Below are positions 7,293 to 7,421 of a stretch of 7,421 nt of DNA, one piece after another; position 1 is the stretch's first letter; every line of letters starts with the position of its first letter. The stretch is from Bacillota bacterium (lineage in GTDB: Bacteria; Bacillota; Negativicutes; Sporomusales; UBA7701). The position numbers and the translations under genes are program-made. Where the stretch lies: NCBI GenBank assembly GCA_023415075.1, contig JAEZLU010000269.1, forward strand, positions 1 through 7,421, written 5' to 3'. The notes below the pieces were generated by a model. It was not told where the DNA came from. It did no database searches and saw nothing but the letters and a program-made list of their open reading frames with translations.

Positions 7293-7322
7293 ATGCCGGC
7301 GCCGTGGAAAACTTTCCCTTGA
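7293..7322 (+). CDS. Candidate nine-codon mini-ORF (MPAPWKTFP)
   Basis: AAGGAGG at 7282-7288 is a better Shine-Dalgarno match than most in this window. It stands four bases before an ATG that opens only nine codons and then TGA. The peptide has no recognised relative. It could be a leader peptide for the downstream gene at 7370, a chance match, or a remnant of a lost gene start. The strong site is what is seen; translation is only a guess. Confidence 0.22.
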   Translation: MPAPWKTFP

Positions 7323-7338
7323 TACACATATACTATGT
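7306..7338 (+). promoter_or_regulatory. Possible promoter/operator region with two short inverted repeats
   Basis: Two inverted repeats are visible: GGAAA-AC-TTTCC (7306-7317) and ACATA-TAC-TATGT (7326-7338). Their centres are about 20-21 bases apart, close to two DNA turns. The second overlaps TATACT (7329-7334), a five-of-six match to a -10 hexamer. No convincing -35 box stands 16-18 bases upstream. The position, 30 to 60 bases before the next start codon, suits a regulated promoter, but arms of five bases can occur by chance. Confidence 0.25.
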
Positions 7339-7357
7339 AGGCAGCCGAAAAAGAAAC

Positions 7358-7363
7358 GGGGGG
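7358..7363 (+). promoter_or_regulatory. Ribosome binding site supporting a GTG start at 7370
   Basis: GGGGGG lies six bases before GTG at 7370. The nearby ATG at 7378 is in another frame and stops after ten codons, and the TTG at 7368 is followed at once by TGA. GTG is therefore the preferred start for the last gene. Confidence 0.5.
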
Positions 7364-7369
7364 CTAGTT

Positions 7370-7421
7370 GTGACGATATGGGAACTACCGACTCCCGCCT
7401 TTCTCCTTGACCTCGACATCT
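7370..7421 (+). CDS. 5' fragment of a probable fold-type III PLP enzyme (alanine racemase N-terminal / D-threonine aldolase-like)
   Basis: Only the first 17 codons are in the window. They encode a GTG-initiated peptide reading TIWELPTPAFLLDLDI after the start residue. The pattern of a short polar start, then Leu-Pro-Thr-Pro-Ala and a hydrophobic strand ending Leu-Asp-Leu-Asp, is typical of the beginning of D-threonine aldolase / D-serine dehydratase-like proteins with an alanine racemase N-terminal barrel. In that family the PLP lysine lies further along, beyond the window end. The fragment is too short to name the reaction. It lies about 190 bases after the MDR terminator, so it begins a separate transcription unit. 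Confidence 0.55.
   Translation, partial: MTIWELPTPAFLLDLDI

Noticed and set aside
7118..7327. A 69-codon open frame on the - strand across the terminator and intergenic region
   Set aside because: It runs through the terminator hairpin, resembles no known protein, and shows no coding-type third-position bias or good ribosome binding site.
7319..7336. TTGATA followed by TACTAT as a -35/-10 pair
   Set aside because: The spacing between the two hexamers is only six bases, far too short for a sigma-70 type promoter.

Overview
This window is G+C-rich chromosomal DNA (about two-thirds G+C by eye) with strong purine-rich ribosome binding sites, tight gene overlaps and short hairpin-plus-U-tract terminators. 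All genes are on the + strand. These traits, together with a GluP-like rhomboid-TPR protein, suggest an anaerobic, G+C-rich member of the Bacillota (a Negativicutes or Clostridia type). This placement is an inference with low to moderate confidence, since the window holds no RNA gene or other taxonomic marker.

Region 1 (1-3804) is the end of a tryptophan operon: trpB (5' end outside the window), trpA, trpE and trpG, closed by an intrinsic terminator at about 3766-3804. All three gene junctions are four-base ATGA stop/start overlaps, so the genes are probably translationally coupled. TrpE and TrpG make anthranilate from chorismate and glutamine, the first step of the pathway. TrpA and TrpB carry out the last step, indole-3-glycerol phosphate plus serine to tryptophan. 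The order B-A-E-G is a permutation of the common E-G-D-C-F-B-A order; trpD, trpC and trpF are not in view and may lie upstream.

Region 2 (3805-7177) is a three-gene unit. It starts with a membrane protein that has an N-terminal zinc ribbon and a C-terminal region resembling LURP-one/scramblase (tubby-like) domains. Next comes a rhomboid intramembrane serine protease fused to TPR repeats, whose start overlaps the preceding stop by one base. Last is a zinc-dependent medium-chain dehydrogenase/reductase of unknown substrate. A strong terminator at 7140-7177 closes the unit. The first two genes are the most interesting pair here: a possible membrane proteostasis module whose zinc-ribbon partner has no assigned function.

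Region 3 (7178-7421) is a non-coding stretch of about 190 bases. It contains a nine-codon mini-ORF with a very good Shine-Dalgarno sequence and two short inverted repeats, one of which overlaps a -10-like hexamer. It is followed by the first 17 codons of a gene that looks like the alanine racemase N-terminal / D-threonine aldolase family of PLP enzymes. No tRNA, rRNA, CRISPR array or mobile element was seen.
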